Below, piece after piece: positions 46,317-53,994 of a stretch of 64,000 nt of DNA. The stretch spans positions 1,552 to 65,551 of the forward strand of contig JANQWK010000012.1 in NCBI GenBank assembly GCA_030729925.1, in the 5' to 3' direction. A model generated the notes under the pieces. It was not told the DNA's origin. It searched no databases and worked only from the letters and a program-made list of their open reading frames with translations. This DNA comes from Saprospiraceae bacterium. GTDB lineage: Bacteria > Bacteroidota > Bacteroidia > Chitinophagales > Saprospiraceae. Both the position numbers and the translations under genes were made by a program. How positions within the stretch are numbered: the first letter of the stretch is position 1; each line of letters starts with the position of its first letter.

Positions 46317-46784
46317 TCAATCTGCACGCTTTTTAGCAGAATAATTGACCCGCAGCTGACCAGACTTTCGCAACTGGGTTTTTGTGTCCTGCACAATACC
46401 CATGGTTACTTCACCATCCACCCGAAGCGAGGAGGTGATTCGAGGGCGCTTGGCCTCAGGAACTTTAACTTTATGCTTTTCAAGGAAAAGTGGAATTTCA
46501 GCGATTGACGCGAACTTATCGCCCAGCTGGAGCCTTGGTTTCGTCCCATATACCGGCTGAAACTTTGGCGTAGGGCGGCCAATATAGAGATAATTTACCA
46601 AAGACTTTTCCTCCAGTTTTGTCAACTGCGTGGCGTAAGGCGTACTTACCTTGACTTTTAGCTCAGAGTCGCGGAGTACGGTTACCACCATAAAGAAGAA
46701 CAAAAGCATGAAGATAATATCCGGAAGTGAAGCCGTTGAAACTTCAGGTGAAGCACTACCTCTCTTTTTTGAAAACTTTGCCAT
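46317..46784 (-). CDS. ExbD/TolR family protein (second copy)
   Basis: A 155-residue protein with a short cytoplasmic N-terminus and a single TM helix (PDIIFMLLFFFMVVTVL, with the Asp that ExbD uses in the proton path), followed by a periplasmic domain. It should work with the ExbB-like channel of this cluster in energising TonB-dependent import or a related process. It ends the four-gene minus-strand operon and is 32 bp from the other exbD gene. Confidence 0.9.
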   Translation of the reverse strand: MAKFSKKRGSASPEVSTASLPDIIFMLLFFFMVVTVLRDSELKVKVSTPYATQLTKLEEKSLVNYLYIGRPTPKFQPVYGTKPRLQLGDKFASIAEIPLFLEKHKVKVPEAKRPRITSSLRVDGEVTMGIVQDTKTQLRKSGQLRVNYSAKKRAD

Positions 46785-46816
46785 AATGGATCATTTTTTA
46801 GGTCAAAAAATTGAGT

Positions 46817-47374
46817 TTACTCTTCTTCCCCGAAGTTGGTTGGTTCTGCTTCAGACAAAATCATTGGAATATCTTCCTTGATCGTGCGCTTGTACGCGGT
46901 AGGCAGCTCCTCGCTGTAAGCTACCCCATACCTTCTCTGGCACAAGTCTTCCCAAAGCTCGTCGTAAGCACCTTTCAACTCATTGTAAACTGCCAGGTAG
47001 GTCTTGTAGTTGGTACCCCGGTCGTTTTTGAGTGAAATAATTGCTTTTTTAGGGCTCTCGGACATATCCTCCCGCTTGGTAGGGTTCATGATGAACTCCT
47101 TCGCATTTTCGCGCAGGTTTTCAATATCCATAGGCTCCCCTCTTACCAGGAGCTGATTCTGAGCATTAACCAAAACTGAATACACGTTACGCGTTTTTAG
47201 TTTGGCAATATCAGGCTCTTCCTCAGACCAGGGTGGAAGTCTAACGAGAATACCCTTATCCTCTGCAATGGTAGTTGTAACAAGGAAGAAGATCAGGAGC
47301 AAGAAAGCAATATCCGCCATTGAGCCGGCATTGATTTCATTTTTCATTCTATCTCTAGAACTTTTCTTTGCCAT
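46817..47374 (-). CDS. ExbD/TolR family protein (first copy)
   Basis: A 185-residue protein. It has a basic N-terminus, a single TM helix MADIAFLLLIFFLVTTTI with the proton-path Asp, and a periplasmic domain longer than that of its neighbour, with LPPWSEEEPD. Two different ExbD subunits beside one ExbB is a known Bacteroidota layout. It follows the four-TM protein gene by 7 bp. Confidence 0.9.
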   Translation of the reverse strand: MAKKSSRDRMKNEINAGSMADIAFLLLIFFLVTTTIAEDKGILVRLPPWSEEEPDIAKLKTRNVYSVLVNAQNQLLVRGEPMDIENLRENAKEFIMNPTKREDMSESPKKAIISLKNDRGTNYKTYLAVYNELKGAYDELWEDLCQRRYGVAYSEELPTAYKRTIKEDIPMILSEAEPTNFGEEE

Positions 47375-47381
47375 AACTCAA

Positions 47382-47876
47382 TTATTTAAATAGATTACGA
47401 ATTTCAGCTACCACAAATGCAAGTGCTGCAACTGCAACCAAAACACCTACAGTGGTAATGGAACCTCCTATGAACTTTAGGTTGCCAGAGCTGATAATTC
47501 CGTTGCCGGAAGATTCAAATTTTTCAATTGCACCCTTTATGCTCGGCTCAAGGTCATTCAAATCCCCATTAGCCGTATTGTATGAAATCAGGTACAGTGC
47601 AACCAGAATACCAAACCCAATTAGTCCTTTACCAGAACCTTTTAGATTGGACAAAATCTGGAAAACACCGAAGCCAACCATGGAGAATGCGGTTACAATG
47701 ATCAGAAAGATCGCGCCATAGAGACCGAAATCGAAGATCCCGGTTTCGTACTTGCTGTCAGAGAATTCGTCAAAGGCACCCAAGCCCGAAAAAATACTCA
47801 CAACAAAGATAGCTACAATAACCACACCCAGCAAAAAGGCAAGCGTTTGACCGTTTTTTACTAAAAATTTATACAT
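47382..47876 (-). CDS. Four-TM membrane protein of the exb cluster, function unknown
   Basis: A 164-residue protein with four hydrophobic segments (about residues 11-31, 48-72, 82-98 and 134-160), and a polar loop with LNDLEPSIKGAIEKFESSG before the last. I do not recognise a domain. It sits between the exbB and exbD genes, 18 bp after exbB and 7 bp before exbD, so it is probably part of, or assists, the same motor complex. Confidence 0.75.
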   Translation of the reverse strand: MYKFLVKNGQTLAFLLGVVIVAIFVVSIFSGLGAFDEFSDSKYETGIFDFGLYGAIFLIIVTAFSMVGFGVFQILSNLKGSGKGLIGFGILVALYLISYNTANGDLNDLEPSIKGAIEKFESSGNGIISSGNLKFIGGSITTVGVLVAVAALAFVVAEIRNLFK

Positions 47877-47894
47877 AGTTATTCGGTGTTTCGG

Positions 47895-48749
47895 TTATTT
47901 TTTAAAAACGTTATTCGCAGCCATGATGTCAACCAAAGAGATAGAAGCATCTTCCATTTTGTTGACAATACCATCAATTTTGTTTACAATATAGTTGTAG
48001 AAAATTTGAAGCAAAATAGCCACAACAAGACCGAATACCGTTGTAAGAAGTGCCACTTTGATACCACCCGCAACAACTGATGGAGAAAGGTCACCCACCG
48101 CTTCGATACGGTCGAAAGCTTGGATCATACCAATTACCGTACCCATGAAACCAAGCATCGGTGCAATCGCAATGAAAAGAGAAATCCAAACCAAGCCTCT
48201 TTCCAATAGACCCATTTGAACGCTACCATAAGATACAATAGCTTTTTCAACTGCCTCAGGACCTTCGCCTGCATTTTTCAAACCTTCGTAAAGGATGCTC
48301 GCTGTAGGACCAGGAGTTGCTTTACAAACCTCCATAGCGCCCTTAACATCACCATTGGCAAGGTTGTCGTTGATTTTTTTCAACAACTTGTCGGTGTTGG
48401 TGGTCGCAATGTTCAAGGTAATGATACGCTCGATACAGAAAGCAAGACCCAAAATCAAACACACCAATACGAAGCTCATGAAGCGCCAGTCACCATCAAT
48501 GAAGTATCTTTTCATCACTTGGTAGCCAGAAACAGGCTCTTCGGAGGCAGGTTCGGAAGCAGCAACTACAGGAGCAGCTTCTTCAACAGGAGCGGCCTCT
48601 TCTGCAGGAGCAGCTTCAGCGTCCATAGTAGTTTCCTGTGCAGCGGTTTCTTCAGTAGTCGCTTGTCCGTCAGTTTCCTGTGCGTATAGAGCAGAGAAAG
48701 AGAATACTGCCAAACCAAAAACAAACAGTAATGCAAATAATTTTCGCAT
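47895..48749 (-). CDS. MotA/TolQ/ExbB proton channel protein with Ala/Glu-rich extension
   Basis: A 284-residue protein. A signal peptide ends YAQ near residue 23, followed by an Ala/Glu/Pro/Thr-rich low-complexity stretch (about 24-75) that would lie in the periplasm. Then comes the ExbB domain with helices near 87-108 (MSFVLVCLILGLAFCIE), 180-200 and 215-245, including GFMGTVIGMIQAF and the Thr-lined pore LLTTVFGLVVAILLQI. It should form the proton-driven motor with the ExbD proteins encoded downstream. ATG at 48749 is preferred over the TTG two codons before. Confidence 0.92.
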   Translation of the reverse strand: MRKLFALLFVFGLAVFSFSALYAQETDGQATTEETAAQETTMDAEAAPAEEAAPVEEAAPVVAASEPASEEPVSGYQVMKRYFIDGDWRFMSFVLVCLILGLAFCIERIITLNIATTNTDKLLKKINDNLANGDVKGAMEVCKATPGPTASILYEGLKNAGEGPEAVEKAIVSYGSVQMGLLERGLVWISLFIAIAPMLGFMGTVIGMIQAFDRIEAVGDLSPSVVAGGIKVALLTTVFGLVVAILLQIFYNYIVNKIDGIVNKMEDASISLVDIMAANNVFKK

Positions 48750-48819
48750 AGTCAATAGGTTTTACGATTGTTGTTTAAAGTTAATTATGCTTTAATAAGA
48801 AATGATTCCTGATCCAGGG

Positions 48820-48854
48820 GTCAGGGTGTTTCCGGAACCTTTTCCGACCCTGAC
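48820..48854 (-). terminator. Stem-loop downstream of tRNA-Ser
   Basis: GTCAGGGT and ACCCTGAC form an 8-bp stem around a loop with its own TTCCGGAA. It begins 11 bases after the 3' end of the tRNA on the same (minus) strand and precedes exbB. There is no T run, so it may act in processing or as a weak terminator. Confidence 0.45.
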
Positions 48855-48864
48855 GTTTTGTTTG

Positions 48865-48951
48865 CGGAGAGAGCGGGATTCGAACCCGCGATACCGTCTC
48901 CGGTATACACGCTTTCCAGGCGTGCCTCTTCAACCACTCGAGCACCTCTCC
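48865..48951 (-). tRNA. tRNA-Ser (anticodon GGA)
   Basis: The minus strand folds as a class II tRNA of 87 bases. The acceptor stem is GGAGAGG / TCTCTCC with one G-T pair and discriminator G73. The anticodon stem is CACGC/GCGTG with loop CTGGAAA, reading UCC/UCU serine codons. It has a long variable arm (ATACCGGAGACGGTAT) and the T loop GGGTTCGAATCCC. CCA is not encoded. The adjoining 158 bases to 49109 hold no other feature I can see. Confidence 0.97.
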
Positions 48952-49109
48952 AATAATTTCAAGTTGAACAAAAATAACTATTCAATGCTTTTAAACAACA
49001 CACAGCGTCACAAAAATTGTAAAAAGATGTTACAATTCAAAATTTTTCAAAATTGTAGTCGTTTCCCAACCTGCTATTTTTTGGACAGATAGGGGTCTGG
49101 CTAAATTGT

Positions 49110-49910
49110 TTATTTGTGAGTAATGCCAAAAAGGCGCTTCGCGTTGGCCGACGTTACGGCAGCAACTTCCTCTATGTCAGTTCCTAAGATTTCTGCAAGT
49201 TTTTCTGCAACGATTTTGGTATAGCTGCTTTCGTTCCTTTTTCCCCGATAGGGGACAGGTGCGAGATACGGGGCATCGGTTTCCAACACGATGTGTTGAA
49301 GTGGGATTTGTGACACCACCTGATCCAAACCTGCCTTTTTGAAAGTGAGCACGCCTCCAATGCCCAGCAAAAAACCCATGTCAATGATCTCCATGGCCTG
49401 TGCTACCGTTCCGGAAAAACAATGGAAGATGCCTCGGAGATTATCAGAGGCAATCGGTTTTAAATGACTGATAATCAGGTCGGTTGATTCTCTGGAGTGA
49501 ATGACAACGGGCAGTTGGCGCTCCATGGCCCAGTGTACCTGAGTCAAAAAGGCTTCTTCCTGAGCCGACAACCACGTTTTATCCCAGTAAAGGTCTATCC
49601 CAATTTCTCCGATTGCGCAGAAGGGGCGTTTGTCGAGCCATTGACGAACCAGTTCCAGTTCCTCCTGGTAGTCTGCTTTGACTGAGCAGGGATGCAACCC
49701 GATCATGGGATGCAGGTGCTCGGGATCCATGGCAGCAAAATCCAACATGGCCGCTATGGAATGTTGATCTACATTGGGCAAAAATATATGCTGAATGCCT
49801 TGATCTTTGGCGCGCTGCCAGACTTCCATCCTGTCCGCGTCAAATTCCTGGGCATACAAATGGGCGTGTGTGTCAATCAGTTCGGGGTTCGTAGGGTTCA
49901 ATTGCAACAA
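49110..49910 (-). CDS. tatD: TatD family metal-dependent hydrolase
   Basis: A 266-residue TIM-barrel nuclease of the TatD family. Metal-ligand motifs in order are IDTHAHLY, GEIGID, IHSRES, FHCFSG and ETDAPYLAP. Members are magnesium-dependent 3'-5' DNases or deoxyribonucleases of DNA repair and turnover. It is a single gene, divergent from rnhA with 77 bp between starts. Confidence 0.93.
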   Translation of the reverse strand: MLQLNPTNPELIDTHAHLYAQEFDADRMEVWQRAKDQGIQHIFLPNVDQHSIAAMLDFAAMDPEHLHPMIGLHPCSVKADYQEELELVRQWLDKRPFCAIGEIGIDLYWDKTWLSAQEEAFLTQVHWAMERQLPVVIHSRESTDLIISHLKPIASDNLRGIFHCFSGTVAQAMEIIDMGFLLGIGGVLTFKKAGLDQVVSQIPLQHIVLETDAPYLAPVPYRGKRNESSYTKIVAEKLAEILGTDIEEVAAVTSANAKRLFGITHK

Positions 49911-49987
49911 CTTTGTGATTTATCGTCCGAAAACTAAGGATAGATTGGGTAAATTCCATAGGTTGCAGGTAATTTAATTTATTTTTC

Positions 49988-50629
49988 ATGGCAAAAAAAC
50001 AAAGGTACTACGTGGTATGGGTGGGTCAAAAGCCTGGAATTTATGATTCTTGGGCTGCTTGCCAGGCTCAGACCAATGGGTTCCCCAATGCATCTTACAA
50101 GGCATTTGATTCAAAGCTGGAGGCTGAGCACGCGTTTCAATCGGGTGTTAAGGCGTTTTCCCCGCAAGGGGCAAGGAAATCGAAGGCGCCCACCAAGGCC
50201 GCTCCCAAACAAGGACGCAGCGCCATTATATATAATAGCATAGCTGTAGATGCAGCCTGCAGTGGCAATCCGGGGGTGATGGAGTACCAAGGGGTTTTTA
50301 CCCTCGATAAGCAACAATTGTTTCACCAGAAATTCCAGTTGGGTACCAACAACATCGGCGAGTTTTTGGGCATCGTGCATGCCCTGGCCTACTGTAAAAA
50401 GAATAACTTGGGTGTTCCCATCTATACCGATTCAAAAACGGCACTTGGATGGGTCAGCAAAAAACATTGCAAGACCACGTTGGAAAGAACGGCCAAAACC
50501 CGCGAACTGTTCGAGTTGGTGGACAGGGCAGAGGAGTGGCTTCACCAAAATACCTGGCAAAACCCCATCCTCAAATGGGAAACAGAGGTTTGGGGAGAGA
50601 TTCCCGCCGATTTTGGCCGTAAAGGCTAG
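49988..50629 (+). CDS. rnhA: Ribonuclease H1 with N-terminal hybrid-binding domain
   Basis: A 213-residue enzyme that cuts RNA in RNA-DNA hybrids. The first 50 residues, YYVVWVGQKPGIYDSW to AFDSKLEAEHAF, are the viroplasmin-type hybrid-binding domain seen in eukaryotic RNase H1 and several Bacteroidota. A basic linker follows, then the catalytic domain with VDAACSGNPG, the Glu in NNIGEFLGI and the Asp in IYTDSKTALGW. The fourth acidic residue is near IPADFGRK. The length is usual for this architecture. Confidence 0.93.
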   Translation: MAKKQRYYVVWVGQKPGIYDSWAACQAQTNGFPNASYKAFDSKLEAEHAFQSGVKAFSPQGARKSKAPTKAAPKQGRSAIIYNSIAVDAACSGNPGVMEYQGVFTLDKQQLFHQKFQLGTNNIGEFLGIVHALAYCKKNNLGVPIYTDSKTALGWVSKKHCKTTLERTAKTRELFELVDRAEEWLHQNTWQNPILKWETEVWGEIPADFGRKG

Positions 50630-50636
50630 CGAACAC

Positions 50637-51194
50637 TTATTTTTCGGCAAAACGCATGGAATAGTCTGCCTTGACTTTCCCCTTTCGGATTTGCTCCAAT
50701 TTGCTTTTGAGGAGTCGCCGCTTGAGGGGTTTGAGGTGCTCGATAAACAAAACGCCTTCTATATGATCGTATTCGTGCTGAATGACACGGGCATTGATGC
50801 CCTCAAATTTTATCGTATGCGGTTGAAATTGTTCGTCCAGGTACCTGATGGTAATTCCTACAGGACGGTCCACGTCACCGGCAAGATCCGGGATACTCAG
50901 ACAGCCTTCTTCATAAGAACACAGCTCTTCCGTCTCTTCGATGATCTCCGGATTGATGAATACCTGTTTGATGCCTTCACCCTTGGTTTTTTCGTCCTTC
51001 ATTTGAAGGGTATCCACGACAAAAAGCCTAATGGACAAACCTACTTGTGGTGCAGCCAATCCGACTCCCCCTGCATGGTACATGGTTTCCCACATATCCT
51101 CAATCAATTTGTCCATATTGGGATAGTCCGAGGAAATATCAACGGCTACTTTCTTTAACACTGCCTGCCCATAGGCATATACCGGTAGTTTCAT
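50637..51194 (-). CDS. def: Peptide deformylase, canonical copy
   Basis: A 185-residue iron-type deformylase that removes the formyl group from nascent chains. All three motifs are intact: GVGLAAPQVG, EEGCLSIPD and the metal site HEYDHIEGVLF. It follows ruvX by 20 bp in the common ruvX-def pair of the phylum. Compare the divergent copy at 6236-6724. Confidence 0.96.
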   Translation of the reverse strand: MKLPVYAYGQAVLKKVAVDISSDYPNMDKLIEDMWETMYHAGGVGLAAPQVGLSIRLFVVDTLQMKDEKTKGEGIKQVFINPEIIEETEELCSYEEGCLSIPDLAGDVDRPVGITIRYLDEQFQPHTIKFEGINARVIQHEYDHIEGVLFIEHLKPLKRRLLKSKLEQIRKGKVKADYSMRFAEK

Positions 51195-51214
51195 AACTCC
51201 TTGTGTTTTTTATT

Positions 51215-51637
51215 TTACCTCCCGTTTCGGGCGAGTTCCATAAATTGCTGCAAAATAATAACTGCACTGATTTTATCAACTAAAGTTTTGTCCCTGCGCC
51301 GCTTTTTGCTGACCCCGCTTTCTAATATGGCTCGCTGCGCTTCGACCGAACTCAATGTTTCGTCTTGAAAAGCAACCACCAGCCCCGGGAATTTTTTTTC
51401 CAGCTGCTTTCCCAATGCCTGGATCTCGGGATACAGTTGTGCAGGATTGCCATCCAAGTGGAAGGGTAATCCCAGTACCAGCGTACCGACCTCTTCCTCC
51501 CGAAAATAGCGTTCCAAGTAATCCATTAACCCCGTGGTAGGCACAGTGGTTAGACCATTGGCGATGATGCGCAAAGGGTCGCTGACCGCTATGCCACATT
51601 TTTTTTGACCATAATCTATTGCCAGGATCCGGCTCAT
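51215..51637 (-). CDS. ruvX: RuvX/YqgF-type nuclease
   Basis: A 140-residue RNase H-fold protein of the YqgF family, with roles in Holliday-junction resolution and 16S rRNA 5' processing. It shows the first acidic residue in AIDYGQKKCGIAVSDP, GLPFHLDG, the Glu in FQDETLSS and the closing Asp in LVDKISAVIIL. It is upstream of def. TAGCTTTG on the minus strand (51663-51670) may be its -7 box. Confidence 0.95.
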   Translation of the reverse strand: MSRILAIDYGQKKCGIAVSDPLRIIANGLTTVPTTGLMDYLERYFREEEVGTLVLGLPFHLDGNPAQLYPEIQALGKQLEKKFPGLVVAFQDETLSSVEAQRAILESGVSKKRRRDKTLVDKISAVIILQQFMELARNGR

Positions 51638-51779
51638 TCAGCTTACTTTTGTGATGCACCCGCAAAGCTAATGCTATTGTTGGAGATCACCCCGCTATCC
51701 GGGGCGTTTTTACACATAACACAACTTTGTCGGGCCTTGGTTCTGATTTTTTGGGCTAAAAAAATATAATACACCAGGT

Positions 51780-52970
51780 ATGCTTGATTTGAAGGGGTTT
51801 GTGCAACATTACGATTGGGGGGGCAAAAATTTTATTCCCGATTTGATCGGAGTCGAAAATCCAGCAAATTTGCCGTTTGCAGAGTTATGGCTCGGTACCC
51901 ATCCCAAAGGGCCTTCCCTGGTGACCGATGGCACAACCACGATGAACCTGGCTACCTTGCTTGACGCCAATCCAGCCCTCTTGGGTTCCGGAATCCGGGA
52001 ACGCTTTGACAGTACCCTGCCTTTTTTATTGAAAGTCCTTGACGTAAGGGATATGTTGTCCATCCAGGCACATCCGGATAAAACTGCCGCACAGGCAGGG
52101 TTCGCAGCAGAGGAGGCCGCAGGCATTCCTTTGGAGGCACGAGAGCGAGTGTTCAAAGATCCCAACGACAAACCCGAAATGATGCTGGCGCTGACCGATT
52201 TTTGGCTCTTGCACGGGTTTAAATCAGTTCCAGAGATCACCCAAAGCCTGAGTGCTACTCCGGAACTTAGCCCGCTGCTTGAGGACTTTGCAGATATCAA
52301 GACGCTCTATACGCATATCATGACCCTCCCCCAAGATGCCGTCAACAACTTGCTTTTTCCGCTGAAACAACGACTGCTCGATTCAAACCTTACCGACAAA
52401 AGTTCACCCGAATTTTGGGCAAAAAGAGCCCTCCAAACCTTCCATAACGACAACGGCGACATTGACAGAGGGATTTGTTCCATTTTCCTGATGAATATCG
52501 TTTACCTCCAACCCGGAGAGGCCATTTTTCAGGATGCCGGCATCCTGCATGCCTATCTGGAAGGGGTGAATGTCGAACTCATGGGTAACTCCGATAATGT
52601 GTTCAGAGGAGGGTTGACCAACAAGCATATTGATGTCCCCGCCCTGCTTACCCATATCTCCTACGAGCATGTTGAACCCAATATCCATAAAGGATGGAAA
52701 AAAGATCAAGTCGAGACAGCCTTTCCCTCGCCTTTTCCCGCTTTTGCGTTAAGCGTCCTCCAACCTGACCCCGATACCCCTTGGAACCACCACAATCCCG
52801 ATAGCCTGGAAATCTATCTGGTGCTGAAAGGTTCCGTAACTGCCAATGGAAAAAATAAACAAAAAGGAGCTGCTTTCGCGCTGGAAGCCAACCAGCCCCT
52901 TACCCTCAAAGCTTCAGCCAATGCCCCAAAAGCATTTTTAGTAAGGGCTTCTGTGGGAAATAATATTTAA
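51780..52970 (+). CDS. manA: Mannose-6-phosphate isomerase, class I
   Basis: A 396-residue zinc enzyme that interconverts mannose-6-phosphate and fructose-6-phosphate. It shows QHYDWGGKNFIPDL at the start, ELWLGTHPKGPS, the metal-site IQAHPDK, and the C-terminal signature ILHAYLEGVNVELMGNSDNVFRGG. The length is usual for type I enzymes. It could feed the mannose-type donors needed by the glycosyltransferases elsewhere in the window (inference). Confidence 0.95.
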   Translation: MLDLKGFVQHYDWGGKNFIPDLIGVENPANLPFAELWLGTHPKGPSLVTDGTTTMNLATLLDANPALLGSGIRERFDSTLPFLLKVLDVRDMLSIQAHPDKTAAQAGFAAEEAAGIPLEARERVFKDPNDKPEMMLALTDFWLLHGFKSVPEITQSLSATPELSPLLEDFADIKTLYTHIMTLPQDAVNNLLFPLKQRLLDSNLTDKSSPEFWAKRALQTFHNDNGDIDRGICSIFLMNIVYLQPGEAIFQDAGILHAYLEGVNVELMGNSDNVFRGGLTNKHIDVPALLTHISYEHVEPNIHKGWKKDQVETAFPSPFPAFALSVLQPDPDTPWNHHNPDSLEIYLVLKGSVTANGKNKQKGAAFALEANQPLTLKASANAPKAFLVRASVGNNI

Positions 52971-53001
52971 AATGTTGTTTTTCAAGGTGTAGTAGCATAT
53001 A

Positions 53002-53030
53002 CAAAAAAGGATCGCCCTTTGGCGATCCTG
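53002..53030 (-). terminator. Terminator between manA and the glucosaminidase gene
   Basis: Stem GGATCGCC / GGCGATCC with a four-base loop; on the minus strand it is followed by six T. It ends the glucosaminidase transcript and may also slow manA transcription. Confidence 0.85.
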
Positions 53031-53080
53031 ACATACACATGAGAAAACCACAAGCATATATGGGTTAGCCTTACCTCTTA

Positions 53081-53794
53081 TTACATTTTGTCATAACGCT
53101 GTAACTGAAACCTGCTGATCACTGCCCCTAACTTGCTGGCATAGAGCGGATCTGAGGAATAATTGAGCTCTTGCAAGGCACGCAGCCATTGTGCCGCATC
53201 ATTGCGCAAGCCCAGCAGTTGCGGATACCGTTCCTGGATCAACAAGCTATGCGCACGCCAGTTTTCCCAGGCACTGGGGAAATCCTGCCCGGCAAAAACC
53301 TGACCGAAATGGTTGTTGGAAACAGGCGTCAGCGGATGCCCATCGGCGTGACTTTCCAAAATCCCCATGGCCATTTTTATGCTGGCCGGAATACCGAATT
53401 TTTTCATCTCCGCCAAGGCCACCTTTTCAAACCGCTTGAGGTAAGTCCGCACCTGCGCATCCGTCAGCAAATCCGGATCGGCAGGCTGCCACTCCCCACG
53501 GCTCGCCTCCTTGGGAATATCCACTATGGAAAGCGTAGCAAAAGAAGAAGCCTGAGGCAGTAACTCGGGATTTTTTGGAGAAAAGCCAATGGAAAAACTG
53601 AAGTCCTGCTGCTGTATCAAATACATAATCAAACAAATAAATCCGATTTTAATCCACCGAAGTACCATATCACTATAGTTGTACAAAAAAACAACAGGTG
53701 CCAACTCCCGCCGGGCGGTAACGAGTAACCTTGGCTTTTGACCGGCAACGCGTTTGTCGGAGCAGGTCGTTCCTTCAGGTAGTTGCTTGTTCAT
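53081..53794 (-). CDS. Membrane-anchored glucosaminidase (peptidoglycan hydrolase, FlgJ/LytG-like)
   Basis: The catalytic domain (last 130 residues) has the glucosaminidase features IKMAMGILES with the catalytic Glu, NNHFG and a Tyr-containing end (FQLQRYDKM). It would cut GlcNAc-containing glycan strands in the periplasm. A TM helix WIKIGFICLIMYLI precedes it. The start is uncertain. The ATG at 53794 lies about 40 bases after a promoter-like pair and gives 237 residues with a 46-residue cytoplasmic part. The ATG at 53668 gives 195 residues, and the N-terminus beyond it looks less protein-like. Confidence 0.8.
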   Translation of the reverse strand: MNKQLPEGTTCSDKRVAGQKPRLLVTARRELAPVVFLYNYSDMVLRWIKIGFICLIMYLIQQQDFSFSIGFSPKNPELLPQASSFATLSIVDIPKEASRGEWQPADPDLLTDAQVRTYLKRFEKVALAEMKKFGIPASIKMAMGILESHADGHPLTPVSNNHFGQVFAGQDFPSAWENWRAHSLLIQERYPQLLGLRNDAAQWLRALQELNYSSDPLYASKLGAVISRFQLQRYDKM

Positions 53795-53838
53795 CCTGTA
53801 CGTTTATTTTGAGGTGAAAAAATTGTTTCCTTACTCCA

Positions 53839-53869
53839 CAAAAATAAACATTTTGTTTTAAAGTACAAA
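53839..53869 (-). promoter_or_regulatory. Bacteroidota-type promoter for the glucosaminidase gene
   Basis: On the minus strand TTTG (53866-53869), 19 bases, then TATTTTTG (53839-53846), matching the -33/-7 pattern. Transcription would start near 53833. Confidence 0.45.
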
Positions 53870-53994
53870 TTTTAAAAACAAATTTTAGGATAAATTTGCA
53901 TGAAAATTGGTCGGGGAGTAAACCAAGCGGCTGCAGGGGAGTTTTATTATCAGAGAAATTGCTTAGTTTTCCAAAAAAAATCTTTTCGAGTACT

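Noticed and set aside
48865-48951. tRNA-Ser as an attachment site for an integrated element
   Set aside because: No integrase gene, no flanking copy of the tRNA 3' end and no change of gene character on either side.
53690-53725. Plus-strand AGGTGCCAACTCCCGCC, similar to the 3' part of a SAM-I riboswitch
   Set aside because: The rest of the SAM-I core (the GGAGGGA strand and the GATGAAACC kink-turn) is absent upstream on that strand, so the likeness is by chance.
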